Shown: positions 46,131 to 57,918 of the stretch, piece by piece | Position numbering within the stretch: position 1 is the first letter of the stretch | How the letters are laid out: the number at the start of each line of letters is the position of its first letter | Origin: Isoetes taiwanensis | Taxonomy: Eukaryota > Streptophyta > Lycopodiopsida > Isoetales > Isoetaceae | Reading direction: 5' to 3' | Assembly (NCBI GenBank): GCA_021234155.1 | Contig: JAJEKV010000058.1 | Span: forward strand, 2,289,060-2,353,059 | DNA: 64,000 nt | Translations under genes and position numbers: made by a program | The notes under the pieces: model-generated | What the model saw: only the letters and a program-made list of their open reading frames with translations | Database searches by the model: none | Told to the model about the DNA's origin: nothing

Positions 46131-46940
46131 ATGTGAGCACTACAAACTGTTGTGCCTTCAAGTTTCAGAATCCCCCCCTTCTTCAAAGATATTCTATCAC
46201 TCTCACCCTGCCTAACCCTTGGCCCAAGCTCAGCCCTCTTCGCCGACGACCCAGAGCGAGCTTGCGCAAATGCTGGGACCCCACATCATCGACAAAGAAG
46301 AAGCGCTCGGCAAGATCGACCGTAACACCACGAGGACGTCCAACATTACAACGCGATGGCCATGATCAAATGTTCCCCAAATGACCATATCCACGGTAGA
46401 TACGAGTAGATACAACGCAACAGCGCCGATTCGGGATGAGCAAATGGACCGACAACCCAGCATTCCACTAGATACCTTATGTCGTCGTGGGATGCAGTCA
46501 TAATCATTACCAACATGGACAAACTAGGAGAAATAGTCAATGGAATCACAGGAACAGTCACCCACATATAGACCAACGAGCAAACAGAGAGACGAAAAGG
46601 CATGATGGTCCACATCGACTCCCTCCACCACATGCACGCGAACGCCGGTCGAAGTACGCATACCGGGGCCCAAGACCATCTTCAAGAGAACGATTCGCCA
46701 TACCGGGCGTATGATATGACAGGGCACAAGAGCCAGAGCTCCACGATAGAAGGCAATGCAAGCATGGTCGTGAGGAGGGCGTCCAATCACGACGGTGGAC
46801 TTCCAGCCAAACAAAACGCCGCTAATGTAGCTGCTTCAAAACCGGTGGTAATCCCCACTTCGTCGTACGAGGGGGAACCGTACATTTCTAGGACGCCGCC
46901 GCGACGCGGATTCTTCCTATCAGGGTCACAATAAGGGATG
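46131..46940 (+). other. Unassigned GC-richer block with degraded reading frames
   Basis: Composition rises sharply in C and G relative to flanks. All three plus frames show basic or Thr/Ser-rich peptides broken by stops (one 110-codon frame at 46,602-46,934 ends in PPRRGFFLSGSQ). No family recognised. It may be part of the next repeat block. Confidence 0.35.
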
Positions 46941-47155
46941 CACAATGTAACATTCGTATATTAGTACGTATTCTCTTAGCATGCCACCGAAATTCAAATT
47001 AATATGATTAAAATTTCAACACAAACCCATCTGTCTAGCCTTCTTCCCAACCCCACAGTTACTGGTGTGTTTTTTTTAGCACGCCAAATTTAACCAAGCA
47101 AACTGCGCAGCCTTTCTTGCCATTCTAGGCCATTAGGGCGGTTTGGGGTCTGAAA

Positions 47156-49640
47156 ATGGCCTCCTATCAGCCATTCCACGCCATATTTCCGCCCCCTTTT
47201 CCCATGCCACCTAGGATACCAAACTCTCATAATTACAGATTTGCTTGGAATATTCTTCCTAATAAGGGGATTGCACATTCATGGCGCCATATGTATTTAA
47301 TTACGCTTGGTTGTCGACGGACCGATGCAACACGTGGGCGCTTCTAAAATGCCACTTGCATTATAGCATACCGGCAACTCATGACGGTGTCTCTTTGTAA
47401 GCGCGGCGCTGCAACCGCTTCTACATTTCAAAAGTTGAATGTGTAGGTTGAAGCTTTGTATCGATCGACTTTCATTTTTTGAGGGGCCAAGGGCTGCGCT
47501 TTAACCGATCTTCACTTCATCCTAATACAGTGCTTCCCGCCCTACAATTCCAAATTTGAATTTGCTTAATGTATAAAAGCATGGATTATAGGAGAATGGA
47601 CTTTTCGATTTCCATATGCACGCTGCAAATTTCAAAACGGTTAGTACCTGACGCTCGCTCACACGGTGAATTGTGTTGGGGCATAAAAATACCACACCTT
47701 GATTTCACCGTACGATCTACACAAGATGGAAGTTGCTTGTTGTCAAATTAAACTTAAACACAAGTGAGGTCGGCACTTACGTGGTTTTCTCGAGGAGGGT
47801 TTGAGTGTTTTTTAAATCCCAATTATCGACATAGTGTGACGTAGCATCTTGGTATTAAATAGTATGTTAAATTCAATTATATCTGTTCATTTTCTCGTGT
47901 TAAACTCAAATCATATAAGTTTAGGAATAAGGTTAAAAAGGAAGATATTGGCTATTTAGGAATAAGGTTAAAAAGGAAGATATTGGATATTTAGGTATAA
48001 GGTTAAAAAAGGAAGATATTAGATATGGCTCAAATTTTGAGATATGCACATAATGGCATGTAATGATGGTTGATAGGACCGAATACTGAATCATTCCTAC
48101 GATTTTCACGCCTAATCCAAATATATCTATTCCACCTAGATTGGCCCATTCTCCCCAATCTCCCCCCAATCTTTGCTAGATCCTCCTCCCAATTTCTCTA
48201 GTCCATCGCCATGAAGAGATCAGCTCTTTAAGAGCCGGAGGTGTCCTCCAAGAGGCACCTATTACGGCTGGAAGAGGTGTTCCCTCCGCTTGATTCCCTC
48301 CGGCCTTACACGCTTCTTGCTCACGAATGCCTCTCGATTCCTTCGATTCCTCTCGATTCCTTTGACGAGGAATCGAGAATGAGGAATCGAGAGGAAATTT
48401 CGAGCGTGAGTTCATCACAGTGTTCTTGAAGGTCGGATAGGAGATTCTTCTTAAAATGAGTATTCACCGACTTTAGAAGAAGCGAAGATGACTGAAGAAG
48501 ATGAAGAAGTTGAAGACCTAATCTGGCGACTTCGAGGAGCTCATGGCGTTAGTTCATGGTACATGCATGTTTTCTTTCTTTTTCTTAAGCATTCAACTAA
48601 CGGTTATTTCTTATTTTTTTTTTGCATGATGAAGCGGATGAATGAAATTTGTTAGGGCAGAGCACCTCTTATTTTTTTCCTTGTTCTTAGTCGAGCTTGC
48701 CTCCAGCTTTCTTACCATATGATGACCGCAAGCCTCCTGGGCTTTTTTTGTTAGAATAGTTGAAGCCTCCGGCATTTAAATTTACAAAATGATGTAAAGC
48801 CATACTACCATAAAAATTTTGAATGTAAAAAAGTTTTTGCTTCTAATTCCATTTGAATACCTAACTTTTTTTACTCAGACATGTGTTACCACTCTTAAGT
48901 ACATAAGTCATTATCCCTTTTCAAAGAGCATATTATTTTTCAAGGATCACACCAAAGCGAATAGTACATATGCAACAAAAAATAGAACACACTAAATTCG
49001 TGATCGTAGATCCACTTTCTTATTTGTTGTCAAATTAAAACTAAACACAAGTCCCTCATCAATAGTCTCCCATTTGCATATAAAATATCTATCATTCCAA
49101 GTTATATTATGTTTTATGAACTAAAATGGCCTCCTATCGCCCATTCCACGCCATATTTCCTTTTTTTCCGCCGATTTGCTTGGAATATTCTCCGAATAAG
49201 GGGAATCGTGATATCTATGGCGCCATATGTATTTAATTCTCTTGTTGTCGACAGATTGACGCAACACATTGCGCTTCTAAAAGCCACTTGCATTATAGCA
49301 TACCGCAACTCATGATCTGTCTCTTGGTTTGTCGATACCAATCATGCATCATCACCCATTCTTGTCTTGCCCTATTTTCATTTAGAGTCCATTCCCCGCC
49401 TTCTACATTTCAAAATTTGAATGTGTAGGTTGAAGCTTTGTATTAGACTTTTCGCTTCGAGGCTACCAAGATTGCTTCTTAAAAGTTCGTGAATCGGATC
49501 TTTACTTCATCCCAATACAAGCTTCCCCCCCCTACAATTCGATTTTGAATTTGCTTTTGTATAAAAGCATGGATTGTAGGAGAATGGACTTTTCCATATG
49601 CACGCTAAAATTTCAAAAAAAAAGAGGGTTAGTACGGACC
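47156..49640. repeat. Diverged ~0.5-kb direct repeat pair
   Basis: Copies at about 47,156-47,660 and 49,125-49,640 share TGGCCTCCTATC, CATTCCACGCCATATTTCC, GATTTGCTTGGAATATTC, TGGCGCCATATGTATTTAAT, CACTTGCATTATAGCATACC and TGAATGTGTAGGTTGAAGC in the same order. Neither has an intact ORF. The 1.5 kb between them (47,700-49,100) shows a small tandem repeat at 47,925-48,020 and no gene. Confidence 0.75.
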
Positions 49641-50299
49641 GAGCCTCAAACGGTTTAATTGTGATGGGGCATACAAATTGTACACATTCATTTCAAGGCC
49701 TGCGATCCACGCTGCATGGAAGCTCCAAATGATGTGTGGATAAGGATCCAACCACTTCGTGAATATGCTCCAGCCTTCAATCGCAAAAAAAGAGGTCTAA
49801 AAATAAGAACTTAGACCTCGACATGTTGCGCCTTTGCGTGCTCAAAAAGTGTCGACATCCGGGCGGATGGCGCTTTATATCCATTGATCCGCTGAGTGGC
49901 GGAAAACCGCCATTTCGACGCTTCAAGTTTAGTCCGATTTTGTGGTGACGGTAACTCGCCTCTTTGGGATATTGTGAGAGATTGAGAGAGGATGAAGGCA
50001 TTCGAATCTAATACGCCCTTGAGATGAGCCGCCCGATTGTCACAAGAGAATTATAACTTAAACCAAAGAGCTCTTTTTTCTCTCGCTTCATTACTCCAAT
50101 CGTGATGAAGGAAAGGAATGACGGCTTGGGAGGGAAACTTCTTTGAGATAATGGCGTGGAGAAGTCCAAATTGGTGATAGGGCAAAAGTAAAAGAAAAGA
50201 TCCAAGAGCTCGAAAAGAGCAAACTTTGGGCTTCAATGTAGGTTAAAGAATTTGAAGAAAACACCCCTTTGGCTTGCGAGAAAGGAAGAAGCATTATCG

Positions 50300-52270
50300 A
50301 CCGATAGAGGAACCGAAGTTTGATCAGGTGCATTCAGACGTTAGGTCACGGCCACAAGGTCCGCTTACAACACTAGCAAAGGCCGCTTAAGATCCGGGGA
50401 AACTAGAAGCAATCTTGGTTACGAGTAAAGAACCTAGCGACGAAACAGGAGATAGTGGACATGATTTGTCACCCCTACAACTCTCCTCTCAAGAAGATGG
50501 TATTGGAAATGGTACTAGGGGAGATCTACAAGAAGTTAGAAGCGACGATGTACGACCGCTTGTGATGATGTAGGCATCGGTGAGGGCTTGGTTACCGTTC
50601 TCTATTCAAGCCATTCCACGAAGCGTTGAAAAGAATGGGCACAAAAAGTATTCGCCCCACGCCCACAAATTGTCGAGAATACAAGGGTTACTAGGACAAA
50701 GATGGTGTAATATGCCATATTAGGAGAGATGCACCACGCTGAATGTGCTGGTCCCGCCATAGCCATAAAAGATAAGAATGGCAAGGATTGTTGTGATATA
50801 GTTGGAATGAATGAACGCAATAATCTTTTGGGTTGACCTGGTTACTCTCTTTACAATTCCTTGTCAAATATTATGACTTAACAGCTTAGTAAAACTAATG
50901 GTGAGATTGAAGTTTGCATAAAATTGGATGAAATGGAACTCCACCAAGTTTGAGAAGTATGAGAGGGTATCCGCTTGTCATCATGAATAGAGCAATTGAG
51001 AATGCAATTGCACATGCTAAATCAAAGAGCAACAAGAATAACAAAAAAGATGTAGAGGTGACATCGAGGAGAAGAAGCGTCATGGAAAAATGGTTCTCAT
51101 GTCAATCAAGATGACACCCGGTGGTTAGGTCTTTTAAAGTTCGTAAAGAAACCCACGAGGTTTTGAAATGGGTGTTCAATCAAACCGACATCCCGAAGTC
51201 TAATATCTAGATTCGAGGGAGGGAAAAATTGCAAGTAGATCACTATGGATCTTACAAAGTAATTTTTCACTTGGCGCCTGATTTAAAAAATCGAGAAAGC
51301 AATGTACAACATAAGTGGAGGAGGACAAGGAACATGCAAAAGTTGTCTCATCTTTGCAATCATGCAAGGAAGTCAAGTAATCGGGAAGATCAAGTTTCAA
51401 CCTTGTCCCTTAACCAAGCAAATGCTCCTAATAGAGGAGAAGAAGATCCCAAGTTCCATGGCATTTTCCCCATTCCATTAGAGAGGGTTCATATCCGCAC
51501 TTTGCATGGCTTTGTGAGAATCATCGACAAGATGATATTTTTGAGTCGCAGATTCGTGGGAACATTTCGCACAAGAAGAGAAGAGAGGAAGGAATTCAGA
51601 GAGTTGAACATGTTCTATCGGGCGTGTTTGCATGGTGGCAATGTAAGATTAGAGCTCGATGAGAAATGGGCAAAAAGAACAAGTGTGCCTCGTAAAGGTG
51701 TCAATTGAGGGATGAAAGCCTCGACGCCATAAAGAATCATAGAGAGGCTCAACGAAAACCGATGGGAGAAAAAGGTCTATGAATTTGAAAATTGCTGGGT
51801 TGATGCGAGCAGGACCGCACGTATGGCGCTCGCTCGGCATTGAGGAAAAAAAAAAAAAAGCATGGGATGCATTGTCTCAATTGTTCCCATACATTCGGAG
51901 AATGGACCTCACAAGAGAAGATGCGTAAATGTTCGTGCAAGCTAATAACAAATTTATTAAAGCTTTCATAGACGATGGGGAGAGAGTGAAGTCACGCGAC
52001 TACTTGCACATCTTTTGGGCTCATGCACCTTGGTTTTTAGGAAGTATGGAAGCCTAGCGGTGTGGAGTGCACAAGGCATGGAGAAGTCGCATAAACAAGC
52101 TAAAATAGCCTTTCATCGTAACACTCAAAGAGGGGGTGGAAATGTGGGAACCAACCCTCTAAGACGATGATGAGTGGTTTTATAGAAGGGCGATGGCTAA
52201 ATACGACAAGAAGGTCGCCATTAGGAGCAATCCGTAAGTCGTAAACACCATTGGCATAATGTTTGAAGAA
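50300..52270 (+). pseudogene. Unrecognised plus-strand ORF remnant in the large element
   Basis: Protein-like readings recur across frame breaks: EIVDMICHPYNSPLKKMVLE (about 50,450), DAPRxx-type pieces near 50,730, and an open frame at 51,229-51,705. This last contains EEDPKFHGIFPIPLERVHIR, TLHGFVRIIDKMIFLSRRFV and ACLHGGNVRLELDEKWAKRT. The His-rich, Asp/Glu-containing style is that of a transposase-like nuclease domain, but I cannot name a family. Further pieces follow to about 52,260. Several stops and shifts indicate decay. Confidence 0.4.
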
Positions 52271-52539
52271 AACTAAAGTTGCTTGGCAAAATTCTAATCC
52301 CCACTAGCATCGCAAATGCGGAGATCTAAGAGACAAAGAATCGGGTAAAGTATACTTGTAATGTGTAGCATGTTCACACCCACGCCTTGTACTTTGCCTC
52401 CAACCTTGTTTGCACAAACCGTAGCTTCGCGGCTGTGTGATCTTATTTGTATCATAATGGCCTTGACGATTGAGTTAAGCTATTGCTTGCATTTATGTGG
52501 CTTCGTCGCGGGTGAAGCTTTACAAGATAATAATAAAAA

Positions 52540-53045
52540 GGGTTACTTTTGATTAAAGTTGTGAAAGATGTTACATTGAAAAACAAAATACAACGACTCA
52601 TTGTTGCTCCAAAGGCGCGAGCTCTTCTTCATTATCTTCATCATCATCATCAGCTCCCGCCCTCGTCTCGCTCTTCATCTCTTCCCCTCAAGCGAGCAAT
52701 CACCCTATCCAAACGTTCCTCCAATCTGTCCACCATCTCTTTGTACATGTCCCCGCTCCTCGTCCCAATAGCACAACGTGTTCTTACCGCTGAATTAGCA
52801 TCCTCGTTGCCGCCATAACCACCTCGGTCTGCTTTGTTGGGGCATGTCATCCTCGTCCAAAATTCTATTCAACCGCTTTGATTTGCCTCTCCGGCTACGA
52901 AGCATGAGAAGGTTGAATTCATTCTCTTCTTCTTTACGCTGAATTGTAACGGCGTTTTCCTTTAGAAGATCATCTTGCTCCTTCAACCTCTTCATTAGAA
53001 CACCCAACACTATGTCGAAGGGAGTTCTATCCTCTTGCGTTTTCC
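52540..53045 (-). pseudogene. Minus-strand coiled-coil ORF
   Basis: Reads MLGVLMKRLKEQDDLLKENA, then VTIQRKEEENEFNLLMLRSR and a basic stretch. After a frame change comes DMYKEMVDRLEERLDRVIAR, ending near 52,600. It has heptad-like leucines throughout, so a coiled coil is likely. Similar in style to the other small minus-strand ORFs at 53.9-55.8 kb. Function unknown. Confidence 0.4.
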
Positions 53046-53816
53046 ATTATCACGGTTGAGGATGTGGAGGCCATAGATGACAAATAGGAGGGACGCGTAA
53101 GATTATAGAAGTGAGGAGCAAAGACTCTAACCTAACGGAAGGAGCACAATGCAAGGACCTCAATTTATACATATTAGCGCTTTGAACATATTAAACACAC
53201 TTTCGCCGCCGCACGTGTCGAAGCCGGATTCTCGGTTGTCCGCTAGAACACATTAATGGTACTTGTCCACTGGAACACATTAATAACTATTCTAACTACA
53301 CCAGATATCACACCACGCGAATCACGACACGAGCTTTAAAACCCTATGAAGGGTTTAAACCGTGTGATCCGCCTTTATCATTCTCTCTACCACGGATATT
53401 GAAAATTAAAATAGGAACGTAATATTTGGTACATTTGTCAAAAACTTTTCCCGATTGAAAAATAAAACCAATTACAAACATTAAAAAAAACGCCCCCTCT
53501 AGGAGGAGCCCGATGCCTATGATCGCCGGGCAAGCTCTTCACGGAGGGCGGTGATAATTTTTTTCGCTCCTCCAACATGATTGCACGCCCCGCAACCACA
53601 CGTTCTCATATTCCGCAACCTTATCTTCCCCTCATCGAAATTGTTGGGCTCGGGCAGCCTCTCCCGCCGATTCGGGCCCTAAGCCTCTCTTGGAGGTTAT
53701 ATCTCGGGCCGCAATTAAGCGGTCTAAGGCAACCCGTGATTGTCACAAGACTAAAATCACCTCCTCGTAGAAGGCTGGCCTTTTCCTCCTCGCCAACCAG
53801 CTTGGCGGCGTCTTCA

Positions 53817-54014
53817 TCATTCTTTTTCTTTTAGAAGGCGGATCCGTTCCTCCTCCGCCAGCGAATGTTCGAATTTCCTTGACCAAAACTTGAGACAAGA
53901 TCTCAGCGAGGATGGAACCGAACTGGAGCCGGAGGCCATTGAAAGTGATGGGAGAACGAGTGATGGCTGAGGGCGATGTGGTAGAAACGAAAGATGGCGG
54001 ATAGGAGAAGACAA
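53817..54014 (-). CDS. Small minus-strand ORF with a TATA-like box
   Basis: The likely start is the internal ATG giving MASGSSSVPSSLRSCLKFWS, then RKFEHSLAEEERIRLLKEKE. On the minus strand TTTCTATATAAAAG lies about 90 bp upstream of that ATG (near 54,030). The start resembles those of the two ORFs upstream (MASSSS...), suggesting a small family. The frame ends after about 41 residues, but charged coding-like sequence continues in another frame to 53,580. Confidence 0.4.
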   Translation of the reverse strand: MSSPIRHLSFLPHRPQPSLVLPSLSMASGSSSVPSSLRSCLKFWSRKFEHSLAEEERIRLLKEKE

Positions 54015-54589
54015 AGGCCTCCGACGCTTTTATATAGAAACTAGAGATACGCTTGGAATCTCACGCTGCGATGTACCGATAAAGTTGTGTAATAATCCTT
54101 ACGAGGCGAAAATTATAGCATGCAATTAGGCAACGGTAGCCTATGTTCGCATCATGGGATCCGTCATATCCCCAGCCGCATCGTATGCGGGCATAAAAAA
54201 ACGATGTTATTGTGGCAACAAGATGCCACGTCCTTGGCATGACGTTGTCATCCACAAGCCACGATATGTGAATAGACGTTGTCATCCACATGCAAATTAG
54301 CATTTACACGCAAGTTATATCACATAATCTAGCTAGATATTTGTGTTACATACACTTTTCCATTAATAAATTATGAATTTATACATACAACGAGGTATGC
54401 GTTGGAGATCATCTGACGCCGAAATCCATTGATTGCTACCTAATTGCAAGAATGGCATTTTTCAAGGTCAATCTTTTAATAAAACAAAACAAGAGAATGG
54501 ATAGAAGCAAGAAATAGAGCAAATTTTTCTTTGAAAAAAAAAATATATATACAATGGCTACGGATCTTCATGATCCTCGTAGTCGAAAA

Positions 54590-54914
54590 ATAAAAGCCGC
54601 TCATCCTCATGACTTCGAAGCTTCTTCTCCATATCTTCTAAGCCAAGCCCGAAATATTGTGTGTGCGCTTAAAACGCCTCGACCCTCTGACTATTGGCCT
54701 CTCGGTGCTGGTTAATGTTGCTGGCGAGCTCAAGGTCTCGGCCATGGCCAGACCCCTAGTGAATTCTAACCTCCCCACCTCCATCTTCTGGGCGACGAGG
54801 CGGTACATTTTCGTCGTGAACCTCCTTGAATCTCTTCATCACCACAAAGAAGGGTGATGTCCTCTGCAGGTTCTGGCGCGGATCGCTTCTTTCGGAGGAG
54901 GATGAAGATGCCAT
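54590..54914 (-). pseudogene. Coiled-coil ORF, cassette copy 1
   Basis: Starts MASSSSSERSDPRQNLQRTS, then FFVVMKRFKEVHDENV before frame breaks. It ends in EDMEKKLRSHEDERLLFFDY in another frame. Related to copy 2. Broken; function unknown. Confidence 0.45.
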
Positions 54915-55429
54915 CGGAGGAGAAGGCTAAAGCGGAAGGCTAAAGGGGAGAAGATGAGCGTAAGAAGGCGGAAGGCGGAAGAGGATCAGGTCGAAGGCAA
55001 GATAGAAAGTCTTCTATTTATAAAAGGGGATTTCGTAGTAGCTTGAGTCACACGACGCCGAAGGATGCCGTGGGTCAGGAAAATCGGCCCGCTTACTTCT
55101 CCGCGTGGTGAGGAAAAAGGAGCGTTACTTCTTCTAACGCCTTTTCTTCGAGAAAGCTTCGTGTGATAATTTTTATTGATAATTTTGATACAATCTATAC
55201 ATAAGTAATTTTATCGATACATAACTAAAGATAGAACTTCTCATTGAAGCAAAATAGAATCCATGGAGATCACCGACGCCGAAATCCATTGATTGCTACC
55301 TAATTGCAAGCAAGGCATTTCAAGGTCGGTGATATTTTAATAAAACGTAACATACATTGGAACAACAGATAGATAGAAGCAAAAATAGAAAACTTTTCTT
55401 TGAAGCAAAAAATAGATAGATACAACGGC

Positions 55430-55818
55430 TAGGGATCTTCGCGATCCTCTGGCTGATTTTCATGTCCTCGCGGTGGCCGTAAAGGCTTTAGCGTTCTCAT
55501 CCTCCGCCGGCTCGAGCTTCTTCTCCATATCTTCTAAGGCCTGCGAAATCATGTGAGCAGTTTCAACTGCCTCGCCCTGCGCTCGTCGCCTCTTGGTACA
55601 TGGCTTAATGTTTCCCGCGAGCTCAACGTCTCGCTCGTCAGTAGCTCCCTCGTGAAGGCTAATCACGATCGCCTCATTGTTCTCGGCGGCCGAGGCGGTT
55701 GTTTTCATCATGGATCTCCTTGAATCTCTTCATCACCACCGCAAGGGTGATGTCCACGGCAGCTCGGGGGCGGGAGTGCTATCTTGGCGTGGTCGCTAGG
55801 GAAAGATGATGATGCCAT
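55430..55818 (-). pseudogene. Coiled-coil ORF, cassette copy 2
   Basis: ATG at 55,818 gives MASSSFPSDHAKIALPPPS. A frame change leads to VVMKRFKEIHDENNRL. A further open frame (55,711-55,460) has VISLHEGATDERDVELAG and AHMISQALEDMEKKLEPAED. The last part is a likely leucine-zipper-like helix. No known family. Confidence 0.45.
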
Positions 55819-56184
55819 CGGGCGAGAAAGGTGGAAGGCGGAAGCCGGAAGTAGAAGATGAGCGTATAGGAAGGCGACGGAGGTCACGTGGACATCGGTC
55901 TTCTATTTATAACATGAGTCACACGAAGTTGCTTCTCGCATCGTGTGAGGAATAAATAAATTAATTGTCTTTTCCAATAATATTTCATTTCTTCGAGATA
56001 GATATCACACCGAAAACCTAGATATGACGTAAAATCAGACCGATGTATTTCGGCGGATGTGAATAAATACAAATAAAATAATTTTATTAGGAATTTCTAA
56101 GGACAATCAGACATAAATAATTTTACCGATACAAGTTGGAAAAACATATAACTTCCAATTTCTCAAGCTTCTCAGCCGCCAATT

Positions 56185-57249
56185 TCATGCTCTTTCAATC
56201 CCCAGACCGATCCAACAAGGCAATGACTTCCATGTTATCGACCCCACTTCCAACCTTGGGTGAGTCAAACCAGCAGCTAAAAATTTAACATATTGCTCGC
56301 CCCAGACCGGCTTGGTCGCCAAAATATTGTAACACAACATCCTCCCAATTGCTATCACCCTTTCGTTTTGATGCCAATTGGGGAATGGTTCCCCAACATG
56401 CATAATGCACGGAGGTAATAGACAAACTCGCACCCTTTGGACTGAAAGTTCTGCTGAAGACGACATCTCCCCATTAACTAATCTTGAGATATATCTTAAC
56501 AATGTAGAGTCCTTCAATCTTTCTGTCCCCTGCGTGTCGGCCTAAGAAAAAATCATCTACTTCCCACAAATAAGAACCCTCAAGATTATCTTCTTCACAT
56601 TTATCCTCATCTACTGGGCTTATGCTTTATTGACTGAAAGGGCCTGCCAAACCCAGAGATCCTCGCTCGGCTTTGCACCTGAGATTTGGAATTCTTCTTC
56701 CGTTGGTAGATTCGCCTCATCTTGAGCAAATCGAGACTCCAGCCTCTCATATGCTTCTTTAAGCTTTATAGCATTGCCGGTATAATTAGATACTTCAAAC
56801 ATCTCTTTGTCCAAATCCTCTTCAAAATCTAGGCCTAAGTTTACCCATTCGCCAAGGTACCGATAAGCTCGTCTTCCCTAGCACACATTAGAATAAAGAT
56901 CTCCTCAAGATATCACTTAGCAATAAGTATTCTTTGCCTTCCACTAAAATTGGCGTATGTCGGACAACTTCTTTTCATCCTCATCCCCATCCTCATCACC
57001 TTCAGAATCATCTCCCTCCTCTGGTTCACCCAAGGCCAGTGCGTCGAAGCTAAAACTCCTACATTCTTGCTCTTCTTCTTGTAGATCTATCTCCATTTCT
57101 ACGTCATAGTCGGCATCATCACACATAACCCGACCCCCTTGGCTTAAAGATTTCATTGTTTCCGGTGTATCTTGGTTTGGCCGAAAGCGTAATGCAATAA
57201 CTAGCAAATGCAAACGGCAAAGAGAAATAAGATACCTTCTTAAGCACAA
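56185..57249 (-). pseudogene. Minus-strand acidic ORF of the large element, unknown function
   Basis: Three consecutive pieces in the same direction. The first (57,249-56,944) is acidic (GDDSEGDEDGDEDEKKLSDI). The second (56,814-56,620) contains ANLPTEEEFQISGAKPSEDL. The third (56,517-56,185) contains CIMHVGEPFPNWHQNERVIA and YNILATKPVWGEQYVKFLAA. Stops separate them, so they are introns or decay. Function unknown. The phrase LP(S/T)EEEF is also seen in the second accessory ORF of the Ty3 element, which may be chance. Confidence 0.4.
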
Positions 57250-57665
57250 GGGGCGGCCAGAGGAGCCCGCTTAAAGGCATTCTTGAAAAACATCTTCCCC
57301 TGTTTGCAAATGGGAAGCGCCTCCTCTAGAGCTGGTTTTGGAATCCACGAGCCGGGACATCCGCAAAGGGCGTCTTGGCTGAGACCAAAGCGGCCTCGGT
57401 GAAAGCTAAAGCAACCTCGCGATAGCATCCAAGCTCGCTCATGTTTGCCATGATGTCCAACTCCTGCGCTTGCAATAGAACGGATAAATCGCGGTCGAGC
57501 TAACTTCCTCTCGTTGTCATGAGGGGCGATGCATACCATTCCGTAGAACTTCACATAACAATCCATGGCATGGCAAACGACGAAAACAAGAAGATGTTTA
57601 GGAGCGGTAAAGTATTTGTCACTTTTGAACTCAAGTAGCCCGTTGTCGATTATGAAAGGGGACAC
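57240..57665 (-). CDS. Minus-strand ORF downstream of the H3-like gene
   Basis: A 141-codon frame reads SDKYFTAPKHLLVFVVCHAM, then VKFYGMVCIAPHDNERKLAR. After about 57,460 another frame (CYREVALAFTEAALVSAKTP) looks equally coding, so a frameshift is likely. No family recognised. The start is uncertain because the TTAGGG repeat lies immediately upstream. Confidence 0.35.
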   Translation of the reverse strand: MSPFIIDNGLLEFKSDKYFTAPKHLLVFVVCHAMDCYVKFYGMVCIAPHDNERKLARPRFIRSIASAGVGHHGKHERAWMLSRGCFSFHRGRFGLSQDALCGCPGSWIPKPALEEALPICKQGKMFFKNAFKRAPLAAPCA

Positions 57666-57693
57666 AGCCGTTGTGGGGAGATTTGTCCGTACA

Positions 57694-57721
57694 TTTTAGG
57701 GTTAGGGTTAGGGTTAGGGTT
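57694..57721. repeat. Short telomere-like (TTAGGG)4 tract
   Basis: TTTTAGGG followed by three more TTAGGG units. It lies between two minus-strand ORFs. On that strand it is a CCCTAA run just upstream of the ORF at 57,665, so it may act as a telobox-type promoter element rather than a telomere remnant. Confidence 0.7.
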
Positions 57722-57918
57722 GGATCACACGACGCGAAGACTACTATGTGCAACAAAAAAGCACAATGCTTGCTGCGTAGGATCCTCACGTATAACATTA
57801 AAAAAAAAAAAAATACAAAGTCTTGTTAGGCTTCTAAGAAAGAAATGGACTAAGAGATTAAACTTATAAAGCCATTGCATTAAGAAATATTATACATATG
57901 AAAAAACACAAAGGCACT

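Larger units (their letters stand above)
54395..55935 (-). repeat. Two direct copies of a ~0.8-kb gene cassette
   Basis: Copies begin at GGAGATCA, followed by GACGCCGAAATCCATTGATT, at 54,403 and 55,265 (offset 862 bp). Each carries on the minus strand a short coiled-coil ORF starting MASSS, a TATA-like TATAAATAGAAGA upstream (about 55,015 and 55,905), and AGTCACACGA just beyond. Overall similarity is clear but diverged. Confidence 0.75.
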
